The notes beneath the pieces were generated by a model that was not told the DNA's origin, searched no databases, and saw nothing but the letters and a program-made list of their open reading frames with translations. The position numbers and the translations under genes were made by a program. DNA of 64,000 bases from Pseudoduganella albidiflava (lineage in GTDB: Bacteria > Pseudomonadota > Gammaproteobacteria > Burkholderiales > Burkholderiaceae_D). The DNA is taken from NCBI RefSeq assembly GCF_004322755.1, contig NZ_CP036401.1:3038001-3102000 (forward strand), in the 5' to 3' direction. This document shows, in pieces, positions 46,885 to 56,373 of this stretch (within the stretch, counting starts at the first letter, position 1; each line of letters opens with the position of its first letter).

Positions 46885-48969
46885 TTGTTGACCGTTCTCA
46901 TGGCAACCTTCAACGGCGCCGCCACGCTGCCAAAGGTGCTCGACGCTTATTGCAGGCTGATCGTACCGCCCGGCGGGTGGCGCATCGTCATCGCGGACAA
47001 TGGCAGTACCGATGGCACGCGCATGCTGATCGAGCACTATGCCGACCGGCTGCCCATCCACTATGTTTTCGAGCCACGGCGCGGCAAGAACGTCGCATTG
47101 AACGCGGCCATCGTGCTGGCACTGGAAGAGGCCGATAACGACGGCCTGTTCGTGTTTACCGACGACGACGCAACGCCCGCCGCGGACTGGCTTGTGCAGC
47201 TGGCAGCCGCCGCGTGCGCGCAACGCGCGTTCGATATTTTTGCGGGCGCCATTGCTGCCGACTGGGGCGAGGCCGCCCCGGCGTGGATCGAACGGCTGGT
47301 GCCGCTCGGCCTGACGTTCGGCATCACCCCCCCGGAAACGCCGGAGGGGCCGGTTTTCCCGGGTCTCGTCTGGGGCGCCAACATGGCGATCCGCCGGCAT
47401 CTGTTCGATGGCGGCCTGCTGTTCGATGAATCGGTCGGGCCTGCCGCGGGCGCCTACGCGATGGGCAGCGAAACACAGCTGACACGCCGGCTCGGCGATG
47501 CTGGCCACCGCGCCTGGTTCTGCCGCGCAGCACGGGTGGCGCATTACATACGTCCTGACCAGATGACCCATGCGTGGGTGCTCGAGCGGGCCAGGCGCTT
47601 CGGCCGTGGCAAGTTTCGGCAGGAATGCCCGGGGCGCTTCCCGGAATGGTTGGGCGTTCCCCGCTGGATGTTCAGCCGGTATGTGGCTGAATTGCTCGGC
47701 CTCGCGACCGCGTGGATGCGGCGCGACGCCGACAGCGCATTCTTGCGCCGCTGGGAACTGGCTTACCTGCGGGGCTATGCCCACGAAGCGTGGCGCGGCA
47801 GCCCGCCGGCGAGCCGGGGCAGGGTCTTGATTACCAGTTATTCCGGCGAACTCGGTGGCATGGAGCTCCGCATGGCGCAGGAGGCGCAATTCCTGCGCGC
47901 CGCTGGATTCGAGGGCATGTTGGCCATCCGGCCGTTTCCCCGCAGCGGCAGCTGGGCTGCCGACTTGCGCGAGCGCCGGTTGCCGGTGATGCGCTTTGCA
48001 CCGCCACCGGTGCTCGAACAATGGCGATGGCGACGCACCAACAAGTTCCGTGCGCTGTTCGGCAGCGTGCGAGCCATGCGCCGTTTTCGGGCGGACCTGG
48101 TACACGTGGCATTTTGCTGGAACACCTATGGCGCCACGGCGCTGTGGCTTGCCGGCCGCTGCGGCCTGCCGGCGGTGATCAGCGTGCACAATACGTTTCC
48201 CCACTGCGAATTCGGCCGCTGGCATCACCCCCTCCTGCGTGAAGCATTCGCGGCTGTGCGCGGCATCTATGGCGCCACTGAATCGGCCTTGCAGCATTTT
48301 CTTGCCCTGTACCGGCCATATCTGCGGAGCGACATCCGCCTTGCCGTGATCCCGAACTGCGTGGATACCGAGCGCTTTTGCCCATCGCCCGCGTTGCGCG
48401 CGGCTGCCCGGCAGCGCTGGGGTTTGCCCGCGGATGCCTTGGTAATGGGTTCCGTCGCACGTTTGTCGCCGCAAAAGCGTCCAGAGGCACTGGTGGCGCT
48501 GCTGCATGCCCTGCGCGGAGATTTCCCGGCACTGTATCTGGTGTTGGCGGGTACCGGTCCGCTGGAGGACGAAGTGCGCAAGGTGGCCAGCGCGCTCGGG
48601 GTGGAACGCTTCGTGATCTTCACCGGCTACCACGCCCGCATCGAGGAGATCATGCCGGCGCTGGATGTCCACCTGCTTCTCAGCCGGCGCGAGGGCTTCG
48701 GCATTGCGACCATCGAAGCGATGGCATGCGGTGTCCCGGCTGTTGCCAGCGCCGTTCCCGGCAATACCGATGTCCTTTCCGGCTGCGCCGGCGGCGTACT
48801 CGTGCCGCTCGAGGACAATCGCGTCGTGGAGCAGACAGTGGCCAGGCTGCTCGCCGATCCGGACCTGCGTGCACGCATGGGGGAACAGGGCAGGGCAGAT
48901 GCGATTCGCCGTTTCAGCACGCCCCGGGTCCAGGCGCTGGTGCATCAGTTCTATGATGGGCTGCTGTAG
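46885..48969 (+). CDS. Two-domain glycosyltransferase (GT2-GT4 fusion)
   Basis: A single 694-residue frame holds two unrelated glycosyltransferases. Residues 1 to about 300 form a GT2 (GT-A) domain with TVLMATFNGAATL, IADNGSTDGT and the metal-binding VFTDDDATPA. Residues from about 312 form a GT4 (GT-B) domain (LITSYSGELGGMELR, PNCVDTERF, SVARLSPQKRPEA, SRREGFGIATIEAMACG). I chose TTG 46885 because AGGAGG lies 7 nt before it and it keeps the first beta-strand; upstream ATG codons overlap the divergent O-ligase gene. The order suggests successive sugar additions by one polypeptide. Confidence 0.82.
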   Translation: MLTVLMATFNGAATLPKVLDAYCRLIVPPGGWRIVIADNGSTDGTRMLIEHYADRLPIHYVFEPRRGKNVALNAAIVLALEEADNDGLFVFTDDDATPAADWLVQLAAAACAQRAFDIFAGAIAADWGEAAPAWIERLVPLGLTFGITPPETPEGPVFPGLVWGANMAIRRHLFDGGLLFDESVGPAAGAYAMGSETQLTRRLGDAGHRAWFCRAARVAHYIRPDQMTHAWVLERARRFGRGKFRQECPGRFPEWLGVPRWMFSRYVAELLGLATAWMRRDADSAFLRRWELAYLRGYAHEAWRGSPPASRGRVLITSYSGELGGMELRMAQEAQFLRAAGFEGMLAIRPFPRSGSWAADLRERRLPVMRFAPPPVLEQWRWRRTNKFRALFGSVRAMRRFRADLVHVAFCWNTYGATALWLAGRCGLPAVISVHNTFPHCEFGRWHHPLLREAFAAVRGIYGATESALQHFLALYRPYLRSDIRLAVIPNCVDTERFCPSPALRAAARQRWGLPADALVMGSVARLSPQKRPEALVALLHALRGDFPALYLVLAGTGPLEDEVRKVASALGVERFVIFTGYHARIEEIMPALDVHLLLSRREGFGIATIEAMACGVPAVASAVPGNTDVLSGCAGGVLVPLEDNRVVEQTVARLLADPDLRARMGEQGRADAIRRFSTPRVQALVHQFYDGLL

Positions 48970-48970
48970 C

Positions 48971-50407
48971 ATGGCCTCTGCCCGACGCACGTTCCTCGTG
49001 TCCTTCGGCGAACGATATACGCTGCTGCTGGTCGGTGTGGTTGGCACGATGATCATCGCGCGAATGCTGCCGCCCGCCGAGATCGGCATCTTTTCGATTG
49101 GTGCCGTGCTAGTCGGCCTGGCACAGGTGGTGCGTGATTTCGGGGTCGGCCAGTATGTGGTTGCCGCGAAGACGCTGTCGCAGGAACAGTTGCGCGCCGC
49201 GCTGGGCGTGGCCGTCGGCTCGGCGTGGACACTTGCGGTACTGATCGCAGTGCTCAGCGGCGTGATGGCGGATTTCTACGCCCAACCCCGGCTGAGGGAG
49301 GTCATGCGACTGCTGGCCGTGAATTTTCTGCTCGTTCCGTTTACGGCCCTGACATTGTCCTTTTTGCGCCGGCAATTGCGCGTCTCCGCGATCTACCTCA
49401 TCAACACCACGCACAGCGTAGTGCAGCTGGTCAGCACCGTCTGGCTTGCCGCACTGGGATTCGGCTGCCTCAGCCTTGCATGGGGCACTGTGGCCGCCGC
49501 ACTGGCGGCACTCATGGTCAGTCTGCCGTTGCGCCCGGCAGAACTGCCGTGGCTGCCGCGGCTGCGCGGCGCGCGCGCGGTTCTCGGCTTCAGTTTCTAT
49601 GCAACAGGAGGCAATATGGCCGATGAAGCCGGTGTCGCGGCGCCGGATTTGGTCATGGGAAAGTTGCTGGGCGCTGAAGCGGTGGCCACATTCGGCAAGG
49701 CACAGGCCTTGCTCAACTTATTCAGCCAGGCGGTTACGAGTGCGGTATCGCCAGTGCTTCTGCCGCTGTTCGCCGGGCAGGCCAGGGATGGACGCGACCT
49801 GCGTGCCACGTATCTGCTCACTGTCAGCTGCATGACCGGCATTGCCTGGCCTTTCTTTGTACTGCTGGGCGTGCTGGCACTGCCCGTTGTCAATCTTGTG
49901 TACGGGGAGCAATGGGATGCAGCTGCGCCGTTGATACGAATCATGTGTTGCTCGTCAGCGCTCTATAGCATGTTCATCATGGCGCGGTATCTGTTCATCG
50001 CCACCGGACATGTGCGTGACCAGGCCTGGCTCGATACGGTTTCGGTAATGGTCCGCGTATTGCTAGTGCTGCCTGCGGCTTTGTTCGGCCTGCATTGGGT
50101 GGCGCTGGCGATCGTCGGGGGAGCTATTTTTCGTTGCTGGCTCACATGGCGTTACCTGTCGAGGCTTGCCGGGATTAACGCTGCGGCGCTCTGTCGCGCC
50201 GTCAGTCGAAGTGCCGCGCTGGCGGCGCTCACGGCAGTGGCACCGGTGGCCGCGCTGGCAATGATGCAGCCGGGCCCCGCGCAACTCGCAGTAGCGTCCT
50301 CGGCTGCGACGGTGCTATGGCTCGTCGGTGTACTGGCGTTCCGGCATCCCCTGGCGGGAGAGCTGGAATTTGCGTGGCGCAGCGTTCGGCGTCGTAATGC
50401 AGTGTAA
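48971..50407 (+). CDS. Polysaccharide flippase (MATE-like Wzx/RfbX family)
   Basis: The 478-residue product has about twelve to fourteen hydrophobic segments across its length. It opens with an FGERYTLLLVGVVGTMIIARMLPPAEIGIFSIG segment typical of oligosaccharide flippases. It would move undecaprenyl-linked repeat units to the periplasm. ATG 48971 lies 1 bp after the glycosyltransferase stop, without a strong ribosome-binding site, so translational coupling is likely. Confidence 0.87.
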   Translation: MASARRTFLVSFGERYTLLLVGVVGTMIIARMLPPAEIGIFSIGAVLVGLAQVVRDFGVGQYVVAAKTLSQEQLRAALGVAVGSAWTLAVLIAVLSGVMADFYAQPRLREVMRLLAVNFLLVPFTALTLSFLRRQLRVSAIYLINTTHSVVQLVSTVWLAALGFGCLSLAWGTVAAALAALMVSLPLRPAELPWLPRLRGARAVLGFSFYATGGNMADEAGVAAPDLVMGKLLGAEAVATFGKAQALLNLFSQAVTSAVSPVLLPLFAGQARDGRDLRATYLLTVSCMTGIAWPFFVLLGVLALPVVNLVYGEQWDAAAPLIRIMCCSSALYSMFIMARYLFIATGHVRDQAWLDTVSVMVRVLLVLPAALFGLHWVALAIVGGAIFRCWLTWRYLSRLAGINAAALCRAVSRSAALAALTAVAPVAALAMMQPGPAQLAVASSAATVLWLVGVLAFRHPLAGELEFAWRSVRRRNAV

Positions 50408-50420
50408 GAAGGGGTAAGCC

Positions 50421-51575
50421 ATGCGCGTGGGCATTTTGTCATATCCGATGTTGTTCCAGCGTGACGGCGGACTTCAGGTCCAGGTCCGAGAAACCATTGC
50501 TGCCCTGAACAGGATCGGCCCGGTGGCATCGCGGCCCCTGCAGGCGCAGCTGGTCGACCCGAATCGCGAACGACTCGACACGTTTGATCTGATTCACGTC
50601 TTCTCTGCCATTAATGGCAATTATCGGGTGGTGGAAGCGGCCAGCGAGATGGGTGTGCCGGTTGTGCTGTCTCCCTTGCTCTCGCCAGGATGGGACCGGG
50701 CTTCCGGGTTCCGCGCTCGCGTGGCGGACCGGCTGGCTGGCCGGTTGACAGCCTGGAACGTCCAGACCAGTTATGCCCAGACGAAACGCGCATTACAGCT
50801 GGCGAAACTTGTGATCGCTCTCGGCGAAGCGGAGCGGGAAGCAATCGTCTCGGGTTTTCTCGTCGACCCCGTGAAGATCCGCGTATACCCCAATGGCATC
50901 AACAAGCACTTCTTCACATCACGGCCAGAGCTGTTTCGCCACCGCACGGGAATCACCGGCCCCTTCGTACTGATGGTCGGTTCGATCAATCCCTACAAGA
51001 ACCAGCTTGGCCTGGTCCAGGCCCTGGCCAACATGAACCTGCCGGTCGTGCTCATAGGGCGCGTGGCCCGACAGGATCAAGTCTATCTGGACACCGTGTT
51101 GCGGTCGCCGTGGGTACGCTGGCTGGGGGCACTGGAGCACAACGACCCCCTGCTGGCCAGCGCCTACCATGCGGCATCGGTCGTGGCACTGCCGAGCCAT
51201 GGCGAGGTATTTCCGCTGGCGGTACTCGAATCGCTGGCTGCCGGGACCCCGGTGGTCATGACCGACGAAAACGCGCTCGACCTGCGAGAAAGCGCGTTCG
51301 CGCTGCGGAAGGCGCACTGGCACGATGCGACCGCTCAGCGCGCGGCGATCCGCGATTTCATCGACCGGCCGCCGGAACGTGAAGCGGTGCGGGCGCTGGT
51401 CGAACAGTACACGTGGCAGCGCGTTGCCGCAGGGATTGCGGACAGCTACGTCGAGCTTCTTTCAAGCCTGCGGGCGGACAAGCCCGACGCTGCCGACCAG
51501 CAAACTATGCCCTCATACGGCGAGCAAACCGAGTTGGTGCGGCAGGCCGAAGAGCCGGAAGGAACCTCTTCCTGA
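50421..51575 (+). CDS. GT4 family glycosyltransferase
   Basis: The 384-residue GT-B enzyme begins MRVGILSYPMLFQRDGGLQVQV and has the nucleotide-sugar motifs FVLMVGSINPYKNQLGL, SHGEVFPLAVLESLAAGTPVVMT. ATG 50421 has GAAGGGG upstream and lies 13 bp after the flippase gene. It ends the rightward glycan operon (46885-51575). Donor and acceptor are unknown. Confidence 0.88.
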   Translation: MRVGILSYPMLFQRDGGLQVQVRETIAALNRIGPVASRPLQAQLVDPNRERLDTFDLIHVFSAINGNYRVVEAASEMGVPVVLSPLLSPGWDRASGFRARVADRLAGRLTAWNVQTSYAQTKRALQLAKLVIALGEAEREAIVSGFLVDPVKIRVYPNGINKHFFTSRPELFRHRTGITGPFVLMVGSINPYKNQLGLVQALANMNLPVVLIGRVARQDQVYLDTVLRSPWVRWLGALEHNDPLLASAYHAASVVALPSHGEVFPLAVLESLAAGTPVVMTDENALDLRESAFALRKAHWHDATAQRAAIRDFIDRPPEREAVRALVEQYTWQRVAAGIADSYVELLSSLRADKPDAADQQTMPSYGEQTELVRQAEEPEGTSS

Positions 51576-51996
51576 CCCGACGCGGTCACGCCGCATTGGC
51601 GGCGCAGCGTCGCTTGCGATTCCCGATCGGCAACGTCGCTGTTTCCCCGGCCGCTGACATGGAACGGTCGTGTGAGGTGAACTCTTCACGCAGATACGGC
51701 CTTGTCGTGCTCGAGGCGTGATGCCTGACGTAGATGCCGCGCCTTGATTCAAAGCTACGCGACCGCGCAGTGCACCCTCTCTCATCAGCACTTTTGCGAG
51801 ACGTTTCGCTGGTTGACGCGTTGCCGAATGGCGCGCGAGAAATGGTCCCGGTTGCGCGGCCCGATAGGAGCAATGGGCGTGAACTAATTTCTTCGAGCCT
51901 GATACATCGGCGAGCCGCATTTCACAGCAGAGGCAATCGACGGACTTGGGTGCGCAAAAGTGGCTGCACAGGCGTGCTTCCGCGAGCGAGGCGAAC
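51576..51996. other. 421-bp convergent gap without a gene
   Basis: It lies between the ends of the rightward glycosyltransferase gene and the leftward methyltransferase gene. Short overlapping frames show no codon structure or domain. I see no strong terminator, which is unusual between two converging operons. Confidence 0.55.
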
Positions 51997-52761
51997 CTAT
52001 GCGCGTGGTCGATAGCGCAGCACAGCAGCACCTTTTTCGCATGGCAGCTGGCGCTGTTCGACTTCGGGATACTCCTCGGCCCAGCGGCGCAGGATTTGTT
52101 GTTCATCACTTCGCCGCGCGTCGTCGAGGAAAACCGCTGCGCCTGGCGACAGGCAACCGAACAATGCCGGGCCGGCCGGATAGCGGGCCAGCGAACGCGT
52201 CGCCTGCGGCGGCCCATCGATGACCAGCATGTCAATCTCCGCGCCCGGCGGCAAGCCATCGGTCGCATACCAGGGCCACGACGCACCGGCAAACTCCCGG
52301 GACGTCAACGGCGCGTCGATAACCTGCGCCCAGGCCGACAAGCCGTGCCGTTCGAGCTGCCGGCGCGTCTCGCGTGCATACGCTGGATCGTGTTCCAGGC
52401 TGAATACTCTGCCTTTGCCGCTGAGCTGCGCACAACGTGCAAGCACGAGCGTCGAGGTGCCACTGCTGCACTCGACGATGACGTTCGGCGCTTCCGCCAG
52501 CGCGTGCCGAGTCAATTCGAGGAGAAAGTCAGGTGACGCCGCCCAACCCCGCGTATTGGGCAGGCTGCGGGACAGGCCCAGATCCGTGTACAAACCCTGC
52601 AGAGCTTCGAGCTGGCGAAACAGGCTGGCGCTTTCGTGGTGTGACTGGTCGCGGACATCGTGGAGCATCAGGTGAACCAGCCGCACTTTGTGCAGCGTGT
52701 ACGCACACAGCAACAAGGTCGCGCCGATGAAGAGCATGGACGTTACTGGAAACATGATCAT
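51997..52761 (-). CDS. Membrane-anchored class I SAM-dependent methyltransferase
   Basis: The 254-residue product begins with a hydrophobic segment (MLFIGATLLLCAYTL). A Rossmann-like methyltransferase core follows (VIVECSSGTSTLVLARC, RVFSLEHDPAYA, IDMLVIDGPP). It starts at ATG 52761, overlapping the autokinase stop by 4 nt (ATGA). It may methylate the polysaccharide or a lipid intermediate. The target is unknown. Confidence 0.78.
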   Translation of the reverse strand: MIMFPVTSMLFIGATLLLCAYTLHKVRLVHLMLHDVRDQSHHESASLFRQLEALQGLYTDLGLSRSLPNTRGWAASPDFLLELTRHALAEAPNVIVECSSGTSTLVLARCAQLSGKGRVFSLEHDPAYARETRRQLERHGLSAWAQVIDAPLTSREFAGASWPWYATDGLPPGAEIDMLVIDGPPQATRSLARYPAGPALFGCLSPGAAVFLDDARRSDEQQILRRWAEEYPEVEQRQLPCEKGAAVLRYRPRA

Positions 52762-53537
52762 CCCCGGTCGTAATAGGCGTACTGGTCGCTGCACGAAAAC
52801 GCCTGGGTCTTGTTGTAGATGAGATTCACGTGGTCGCATGCTTCAACCTGGCGCAAGGCCTCGCGTACCGAACTGTGCGTGGTGCGTTCCGCTTCCACGA
52901 CCATGACGACCTGGCCCATCTGTGATGCCAGGACGCCTGCTTCGGATGTGAGCAGAAGCGGCGGCGAGTCGAAAATGACGATACGGTCGGGATACCGGCT
53001 GGCGATGTCGTCGAGCAGGCGCGACATATTACGGCTGGCGAGCAGCTCGGTCGCGTGTTTATTGCGACGACCGGCCGGCAGCAAGCTGAGTGCGGGAACG
53101 TTGGTTCTGAGGATGACTTCCGACAGATCCAGGTCTTCGTCGAGCAGCACGTCCATCAAGCCGGGCCGCGCATCGAGGCCCAGCACGTTGAGCATGGCAG
53201 GGCGGGCGACGTCGGCATCCACGAGCAATACCGTGGTGTCGCGCTCCATGGCCATGCTCATCGCCAAGTTGATGGCACAGAACGTTTTACCCTCGCCGGG
53301 CAGCGCGCTCGTGACGATGATCAAGTTGCCATGATGTATCGATGGACCATCGGTGCCGCGTGCACTGCGCAACAACGGTCGCTTGATGAGACGAAAATCC
53401 TCCGCGACAGCGCTTCTCCCGCCTTGGTCCGTGATCATTCCGAGCAGATGCAGACGTGAAAGATTGATATCGGCGAAGCGGCTGTCGGGAGTGACAAGGG
53501 AAGGTTCCGTGCGCGGCACACTGGTATTCGGGATCAT
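52758..53537 (-). CDS. Tyrosine autokinase of the exopolysaccharide locus (EpsG/CpsD-like)
   Basis: This 259-residue BY-kinase has Walker A SALPGEGKT, Walker A' LLVDADVARP and Walker B IVIFDSPP. The C-terminus carries a tyrosine cluster (DQYAYYDRG) for autophosphorylation. With the Wzz-type protein encoded 12 bp upstream it forms a split chain-length control pair, as in exosortase-linked loci. Phosphorylation of the cluster normally switches polymer length or export. Confidence 0.9.
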   Translation of the reverse strand: MIPNTSVPRTEPSLVTPDSRFADINLSRLHLLGMITDQGGRSAVAEDFRLIKRPLLRSARGTDGPSIHHGNLIIVTSALPGEGKTFCAINLAMSMAMERDTTVLLVDADVARPAMLNVLGLDARPGLMDVLLDEDLDLSEVILRTNVPALSLLPAGRRNKHATELLASRNMSRLLDDIASRYPDRIVIFDSPPLLLTSEAGVLASQMGQVVMVVEAERTTHSSVREALRQVEACDHVNLIYNKTQAFSCSDQYAYYDRG

Positions 53538-53549
53538 TGTCGTCTCCGG

Positions 53550-55079
53550 CTATGACTGAAGCATTGACAGCGCCATCACGCCGCCGTAGGACATGAACAG
53601 GCAGGCTACGCCGGCGCCGAAACCGATTTGCCCGCGGCGCCGCTTCTTGCGCTCCGGCTCCGTCCAGTTCATTGCCACCGCACCCAGCACGCGCAGGCCT
53701 GTTGCTTCACGCAGATGGGCGGGGCTCAGGTAGGTGGGGCGCACCTGGCTGATCAGCAGTGCCACCGCTGCCCCCGCGAGCACGGCTACGCCGAATACCA
53801 CGCTGTAGAGCAATGTTCTGTTGGGCCCGATTGGGCGCAGCGGAACCGTCGGTGGGTCGATGATCTTGAAGCTCAACATGTCGGTCGTGGTGGTCAGGTC
53901 GCCCGAGAGCTTGGCGGCTTCCCGCCGCTCGATCAGTTTCTCGTAGTTGTCCTTGTTGATCTGATAATCGCGGTTCAGCTGTGCCAGCTGCGATTCCACT
54001 TCCGGCACCGCCAGGCTCTGTTCGACAAGGGCATTGTGCCGCTGTTCAAGTTCGGTAACGCGGGCGCGAATCGACGCCACCCGCGCATCCGCCTCGGCCA
54101 ATGCAACCTTCAATTGCTGGAGCATCGGACTGTAGCCCTTGCCTGGATCGGACGGGGCGGCGCGGGTTTTGGCCTCCTGTAGCTTGCGCTCTTCGAGCAG
54201 CGCGATGAGCCGCCGCGTGGAAATGATGTCCGGGTGTGCCTCGGTGTACTGCAGTAACAATGCGTCGAGCGACTTTGCCAAGGCTGAAATACGACCGTCG
54301 ATCTCCGGATTGTCGATCGACGCCGGTGTCAGGTCGGTACCGAGAATGGGCTCGTCTCCCACGATCTGCGAATTGATCGCATTGCGGCCCTGCTCGGCTT
54401 CGACCAGTTCAAGTTTCGCGTTGTTGAGCGCGTCGGTCGAGATCAGCACCTGCGATCCATAGTCGATACCCTGTCGCGGCAGTAGCGCGTTGTTCTTCAT
54501 TTTGAACTCCTTGACCGAGTTCTCCGCGGTGAGGAGTTTGTCTTCATAGGCACGGATCTGGTCATCGATGAATTGCACGGCCTTTTCCGATTCCCCTTTC
54601 TTGCCTTTCAAGCCACCTTCGACGAAGATCGTGAGCAAGGATTGCACGACGTCGCGTACCAGGCGTGGATCGCTGTTGCTGTAGCTGATCGTGTAAATGT
54701 CATAAGTGCTGGTGCCGCCGATACGGATCTTCTGCATGAGGTCCTCGACCTGTTTTTCATGCTCGCGCGGCGTGGCGGCCTTGATATCGAGGTCGACCAT
54801 GCGAATCACGCGTTCCACGTTCGGCCGGCTGAGAAGGGTGCGGCTCATGATCGCCACCTGCTGGGTGACATTCGGCATGGAGGTCATGCCCGACAGCAGC
54901 GGTTTGAGGATGCTTTGCGTATCGACGAAAACCCGGGCCGTGGTCTGGTAGTCGTCGGGCAGCAGGTAAACCTTGATCCAGCCACCGGTCGCCACCAGCC
55001 AGGCAACCAGTACCGCGCTCCAGCGGTATTTCCAGATTCCCTTCAACCCGGACTGTAGCTGGGCGATGATTTCTTCCAT
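53550..55079 (-). CDS. Exosortase-system polysaccharide chain-length determinant (Wzz/EpsF-like)
   Basis: The 509-residue co-polymerase has an N-terminal membrane helix (about 20-38, WSAVLVAWLVATGGWIKVYLL), a long periplasmic coiled-coil region (about 160-410) and a second helix near 425-450 (LLYSVVFGVAVLAGAAVALLI). A further hydrophobic C-terminal segment follows. The N-terminal VDTQSILKPLLSGM is typical of the EpsF-like subfamily. It heads the operon with the autokinase and methyltransferase. Confidence 0.9.
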   Translation of the reverse strand: MEEIIAQLQSGLKGIWKYRWSAVLVAWLVATGGWIKVYLLPDDYQTTARVFVDTQSILKPLLSGMTSMPNVTQQVAIMSRTLLSRPNVERVIRMVDLDIKAATPREHEKQVEDLMQKIRIGGTSTYDIYTISYSNSDPRLVRDVVQSLLTIFVEGGLKGKKGESEKAVQFIDDQIRAYEDKLLTAENSVKEFKMKNNALLPRQGIDYGSQVLISTDALNNAKLELVEAEQGRNAINSQIVGDEPILGTDLTPASIDNPEIDGRISALAKSLDALLLQYTEAHPDIISTRRLIALLEERKLQEAKTRAAPSDPGKGYSPMLQQLKVALAEADARVASIRARVTELEQRHNALVEQSLAVPEVESQLAQLNRDYQINKDNYEKLIERREAAKLSGDLTTTTDMLSFKIIDPPTVPLRPIGPNRTLLYSVVFGVAVLAGAAVALLISQVRPTYLSPAHLREATGLRVLGAVAMNWTEPERKKRRRGQIGFGAGVACLFMSYGGVMALSMLQS

Positions 55080-55168
55080 AACCGGTCTCCGAGTGAACCT
55101 ATTCCGATCGATTATATGGTTGGGCTCAGGGGCGCAAGTTCGTACCTGCTGAGCTCTTGCGTCCCATC

Positions 55169-55207
55169 AAAAAATGCGTACCGCCGGTGTTACCGGGGGT
55201 ACGCATG
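55169..55207 (-). terminator. Intrinsic terminator of the PEP-CTERM protein gene
   Basis: On the minus strand ATGCGTACC (55207-55199) pairs with GGTACGCAT (55182-55174) and is followed by a T run (55174-55169). It lies 23 bp after the PEP-CTERM gene and before the chain-length gene, so the two are separate units. Confidence 0.82.
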
Positions 55208-55229
55208 AGTGACCGCGAGGAACGCCGGC

Positions 55230-56153
55230 TCAGGACTTGCGACGGCGGCTGACCAGGGACATGCTGAGCAGGCCGGCAGCAACGATGGCCAGCGTTGCCG
55301 GTTCCGGAATTTCCTCCTGCCGGGCGTCGGCAAACGTGGAGTGCTGGATCGTCAGCTGGTAATTCGTGCCGGCAGTCAGCAGGGCGCTGGTCGCCGACAG
55401 GAAACCGGCGAAGTCGTATGCCGTCGTGCCAGCGAAAGCATGCGTGCGGCTGACATTCGAATCGCCATTGATCTGATTCGGCGAGTAGGACAGGACGGTA
55501 CTGGTGAGGGGATTGGCGTCGTCCAGGTTGATGATGCGGATGCTCCAGGACAGCCGCGCCGCAGCCACCGACTCAGGCGAGGTGCCGATCGGCACCTGGG
55601 CCACGGTATGCGCATCCGCATCGAACGCCACGGTCATCGAATCGGCAGCGCCCAGGGAAAACACGAACGAACTCGTGGTACCCGTGTTGGCGGTACCAGC
55701 CGTGGTGTTCGGGCTTGCCGAAACTGAAGCGGTGGCGCGGGTGCTGGCGTTCGCGCCGCCCGGTTCAAGGGCCGAACCCGTCAGTGACGTATCCCCGAAC
55801 CCGAACGTTGCGTTGGGCAGAGTCGCCAGGGTGGCGGCGGGGAATGGCGTGAAACGCCCCGTTCCCGGGAGTGGTCCATTCACGCCGCCCGGGCACGTCC
55901 CCGCGCAGATCGGGCCAGTGGCAGCATTCAGGGTCAGTGCGTTGAACGTTGCGGTGGCGCTACTTGTGTTATCCACAACCAAGGTCGTGAAGTCGGCTGC
56001 GGTGAACTGGGCGCCGGCGGAGTTCAGGAACCGCAGGTTGGAAACGTTCAGAATCGAATCTGCAAAGGCGTGCGCCTGGGCGCTGCCGACGGCACCGAAT
56101 GCGAGCGTGGCGGCGGCGGCCGTGGCCAGAAAACCTTTCCTGATGATGTTCAT
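55230..56153 (-). CDS. Secreted PEP-CTERM sorting-domain protein
   Basis: The 307-residue product has a signal peptide (ATAAAATLAFGAVGSAQA). The central region is rich in Ala/Thr/Ser/Asn and has low cysteine content. The C-terminal sorting signal starts at IPEPATL (Pro283-Glu284-Pro285), followed by a hydrophobic helix and RRRKS. Exosortase would cleave near PEP and release the protein to the surface. The predicted sigma-54 promoter at 56215 and PrsR in the same locus suggest co-regulation with the polysaccharide. The rest of the protein matches no domain I recognise. Confidence 0.92.
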   Translation of the reverse strand: MNIIRKGFLATAAAATLAFGAVGSAQAHAFADSILNVSNLRFLNSAGAQFTAADFTTLVVDNTSSATATFNALTLNAATGPICAGTCPGGVNGPLPGTGRFTPFPAATLATLPNATFGFGDTSLTGSALEPGGANASTRATASVSASPNTTAGTANTGTTSSFVFSLGAADSMTVAFDADAHTVAQVPIGTSPESVAAARLSWSIRIINLDDANPLTSTVLSYSPNQINGDSNVSRTHAFAGTTAYDFAGFLSATSALLTAGTNYQLTIQHSTFADARQEEIPEPATLAIVAAGLLSMSLVSRRRKS

Positions 56154-56214
56154 GGCGTACTACTCCTTGATAGTGGTTACGGCCAGAGAATCTGTGCCGA
56201 CGGGACACTACTCA

Positions 56215-56229
56215 GCAGCATTCATGCCA
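56215..56229 (-). promoter_or_regulatory. Predicted sigma-54 (-24/-12) promoter of the PEP-CTERM gene
   Basis: On the minus strand TGGCATGAATGCTGC (56229-56215) matches the consensus TGGCAC-N5-TTGC at GG and GC with exact spacing. Transcription would start near 56204, about 50 nt before the start codon. Two similar elements on the minus strand, GGACTTTTGTAAGCC (56270-56256) and GGACTTTTTTGCAAACC (56304-56288), lie upstream, about three helical turns apart, and could bind PrsR. Confidence 0.7.
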
Positions 56230-56373
56230 CTTGCGGTTGGGTATGAAGAATCAAAGGCTTACAAAAGTCCCGGGCGACCCCGGCCCAGGTTTGCAAAAAA
56301 GTCCGACGGTTATGGAACTCGCTGCCCGAACAGCGGTCTGAAGTACATAGACCACACGACCACAGGAGCAGAC

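Noticed and set aside
55131..55146. Possible sigma-54 promoter before the chain-length gene (AGGTACGAACTTGC on the minus strand)
   Set aside because: The spacing between GG and GC is one base too short, which normally abolishes sigma-54 recognition.
55504..56373. Long N-terminal extension of the N-acyl amino acid synthase frame
   Set aside because: It is antisense to the PEP-CTERM gene; the family-like sequence starts at GTG 56374 with AGGAGC upstream.
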